Assembly (NCBI GenBank): GCA_026008535.1
Contig: BRKX01000006.1
Span: 30,058,664 to 30,122,663 of the forward strand
Reading direction: 5' to 3'
From: Perilla frutescens
Taxonomy: Eukaryota > Streptophyta > Magnoliopsida > Lamiales > Lamiaceae
DNA: 64,000 nucleotides
Shown: in pieces, positions 61,516-64,000 of the stretch
How the letters are laid out: each line of letters begins with the position of its first letter
Numbering within the stretch: the first letter of the stretch is position 1
Position numbers and translations under genes: made by a program
Notes under the pieces: model-generated
The model's input: only the letters and a program-made list of their open reading frames with translations
Told to the model about the DNA's origin: nothing
Database searches by the model: none

Positions 61516-64000
61516 TCATGCATTGTACTCTAAGTCTTGATCTCCATCTTCCATCTTCAACAAGGTCATCATCTTCAAGCTTCCTTGCACACGGTCTTCA
61601 TCTTCGAGCTTCTTGCGAATTGTGGCTTGCAAATAATCTTGCAACTTCTTAGCTCGTAGTCTCGTGACGGGACCTTTGAATTGAAGCTCTTCATTGATGT
61701 CTTCATTGCTATGGATGTCCTCATCATTCCCCCCCTGCTGAAGAGAATTCATCCTTGAATTTGGATCCTCATCATGGTCGAATTCCTCTGCAGAAAAAGG
61801 AGAGAAATCAGCAACATTAAATGTAGAAGAACACTTGTACTCACCTGGGAGATCAATGCGGTATGCATTATCATTAACACGGCTCAAAACAGTGAATGGG
61901 CCATCTCCACAGGGCGACAACTTGGACTTTCTCAAGTTAGGGAACTGGCCTGGACTTAGATGAATCCAAACACGATTTTCGGGCAGGAAGGTAACACGCT
62001 TGTGCCTTATGTTGCGTGCGGCGACGGTTTGAGCACCTTTGTGCTCGATCCGGACACGAACCTTCTCATGCATCTCTCGAATAAAATTAGCTCTCTTCAT
62101 ACCTTTAACACTCGTTAGATGCTCAACGGGTAAATGAATTAAATCAGTAGGAGTTAATGGATTAAATCCATAACCGACCTCAAATGGAGACATGTTAGTA
62201 GAAGAATGAATAACACGATTGTAAGCAAATTCAGCATATGGTAAACACTCTTCTCATGACTTCAAATTGTTCTTAATTAGAGACCTAAGTAAAGCTCCTA
62301 AAGTACGATTCACAACCTCAGTTTGGCCATCGGTTTGTGGATGACATGCAGTAGAAAACAATAACTTAGTACCTAATTTTCCCCACAAAACACACAAAAA
62401 ATATCCTAAAAACTTAGAATCCCTATCACTAACAATAGTACAAGGAATTCCAAGCAAACGAACAACATGCACAAAGAACAAATTGGCTATGTGAACAGCA
62501 TCATCGGTTTTTCTACATGCAATGAAATGAGCCATTTTGAAGAACCGATCAACTACAACAAACACCGAATCTTTACCCGACCTAGACCTAGGCAATCCTA
62601 AGTTGAAATCCATAGATATGTCGATCCAAGGGGCTGAAGGGGCAGGTAATGGCGTGTACAAACCAAACAGGTGTGAAGTGGACTTGGCTTGACGAAAAGT
62701 AATGCAACGACTACACACATTCTCTACATCCCTACGCATATGCGGCCAAAAAAAGTGTTCATGAAGCAAGTTTAATGTTTTATGCACACCAAAGTGACCC
62801 ATCAAACCTTCCGCATGCGATTCTAACACAAGTAGCTCACGCATAGAACAAACAAGAATGCATAACTTGGACTCCTTTAACAAAAACCCATCATGCACAT
62901 AATAACCATCTAAAGCACGATATTTTGACGCACATGAAGCATAAATGGGGCTGAAATAGGCGTCCTCAGCATATAGAGACTTAATGGACTCGAAACCAAG
63001 CATCTTAGGATACATTAAGTTCAAGGGGGCATACCTTCGAGATAACGCGTCCGCGACGACATTTTTCTCGCCTTTTTTGTACTTGATCACATATGGAAAG
63101 GACTCGATGAATTCCACCCATCTTGCATGTCTCTTGTTCAAATTTTGCTGTCCCTTGAGGTGCTTTAAACTCTCATGGTCCATGTGAATCACGAACTCCT
63201 GGGGCCAAAGATAGTGCTGCCATGTAACCAATGCACGCTTCAAAGCGTAGAGCTCTTTGTCATACGTGGAATATCTCAAACTGGCGCCACTAAGCTTCTC
63301 ACTGAAGTAGGCGACGGGCCTGCGATCCTACATTAAAACTGCACCAATACCTATGCCCGAAACATCACACTCGATCTCAAAAGTCTTAGTAAAATCAGGT
63401 AAATGAAGAATAGGAGCAGAACACAATAAAGATTTCAAAGTATTAAATGCATGCTCTTGTTGTTTACCCCACTCAAATTTCCGATCCTTCTTACTTAGCT
63501 CAGTAAGAGGGGTGGCTATACTGGAAAAATCTCGTACAAAATGACGGTAAAATCCAGCTAAGCCATGGAATGATCGAACCTCAGAGGCGTTTTTCAGAGT
63601 TGGCCATTCCTCAATCGCTTTGATTTTGGAACGGTCTATCTCAATACCTCGTGAACTGATGACAAAGCCTAGAAAAATGACGTCATCTATGCAAAAGAAA
63701 CACTTAGACAAATTTCCATACAATTTTGCATCACGCAAAAGCATAAAAACAAGCCTAAGGTGCTCTAGGTGCGCCTGTGCACTGTGACTGTAAATCAGAA
63801 TATCATTAAAGTAAACAACCATGAATTTACCAATCACATCACGCAAAACATGGTTCATCAATCTCATAAACGTGCTCGGTGCATTAGTGAGACCAAAAGG
63901 CATAACTAACCACTCATAAAGACCATGCTCTGTTTTAAACGCAGTTTTCCATTCATTCCCTTTATGCATTCTAACTTGAAAATAACTAGATCTTAAATCT
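61516..64000 (-). pseudogene. Gypsy pol (RT, RNase H, integrase), nearly complete, two stops, runs off right edge
   Basis: RT text includes [20 protein letters not shown] and [10 protein letters not shown], where the first catalytic Asp of the usual YxDD is Asn. RNase H has [20 protein letters not shown] and [19 protein letters not shown]. Integrase has the zinc-binding [19 protein letters not shown], the core aspartates in [11 protein letters not shown] and [10 protein letters not shown], and the glutamate in [15 protein letters not shown]. The C-terminus has FLPENRVWIHLSPGQFPNLR and ends DQDLEYNA at 61516. A TAG near 63327 (usual Gln) and a TGA near 62252 (usual Trp) break the frame into three. 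No chromodomain is evident. Lineage within Ty3/gypsy is not certain. Confidence 0.9.

Overview
The window is plant nuclear DNA, most likely from a eudicot. It holds two host genes, a large decayed Helitron, and a nested pile of LTR retrotransposons. The evidence is spliced genes with short GT-AG introns, AT-rich spacers, a plant-type separase, a plant-only DUF1644 gene, and plant copia, gypsy, hAT and Helitron elements. I cannot name the species.

Layout. 1-2648 is the 5' end of a minus-strand Ty1/copia element (broken gag, PBS, 2.3 kb LTR) with a 560-bp hAT-type MITE inside the LTR. 2649-4760 is AT-rich spacer with a diverged direct repeat and a long-armed foldback MITE close to the next promoter. 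5003-18631 is a separase gene modelled here in 27 exons of consistent phase (about 2032 residues), with a consensus E2F site 96 bp upstream of the start codon. 19106-20203 (minus, convergent) is an intact DUF1644 zinc-finger gene with a probable long leader intron. 22884-32469 is a Helitron with both termini preserved. It carries a 16-exon RPA70-like gene and a Rep/helicase gene, both broken. 32470-36350 is AT-rich spacer with microsatellites and a degenerate tandem repeat.

From 36360 to the right edge everything is Ty3/gypsy material. An Athila-like gag/protease remnant is fused directly to the extreme 3' end of an unrelated gypsy pol plus LTR. That LTR is followed by a PBS and leader, which is split by a complete minus-strand gypsy element (40542-55068, 3.3 kb LTRs, AATTC target duplication). 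That element has its own nested hAT-type element (45314-47224). After it come the rest of the leader, a deleted pol tail, another LTR, and a gag-protease-RT remnant. The remnant is cut at 60631 by a further minus-strand gypsy element of the first LTR's family, which runs off the right edge.

Only the separase and DUF1644 genes look functional. Separase is the cysteine protease that cleaves cohesin at anaphase, and its E2F site fits S-phase-linked expression. I did not find a convincing new biological system. The most unusual items are the Helitron RPA gene, whose zinc-ribbon OB module has been duplicated as a phase-matched exon triplet, the chimeric retroelement joint near 38855, and a non-autonomous gypsy element with near-identical LTRs but a ruined pol.
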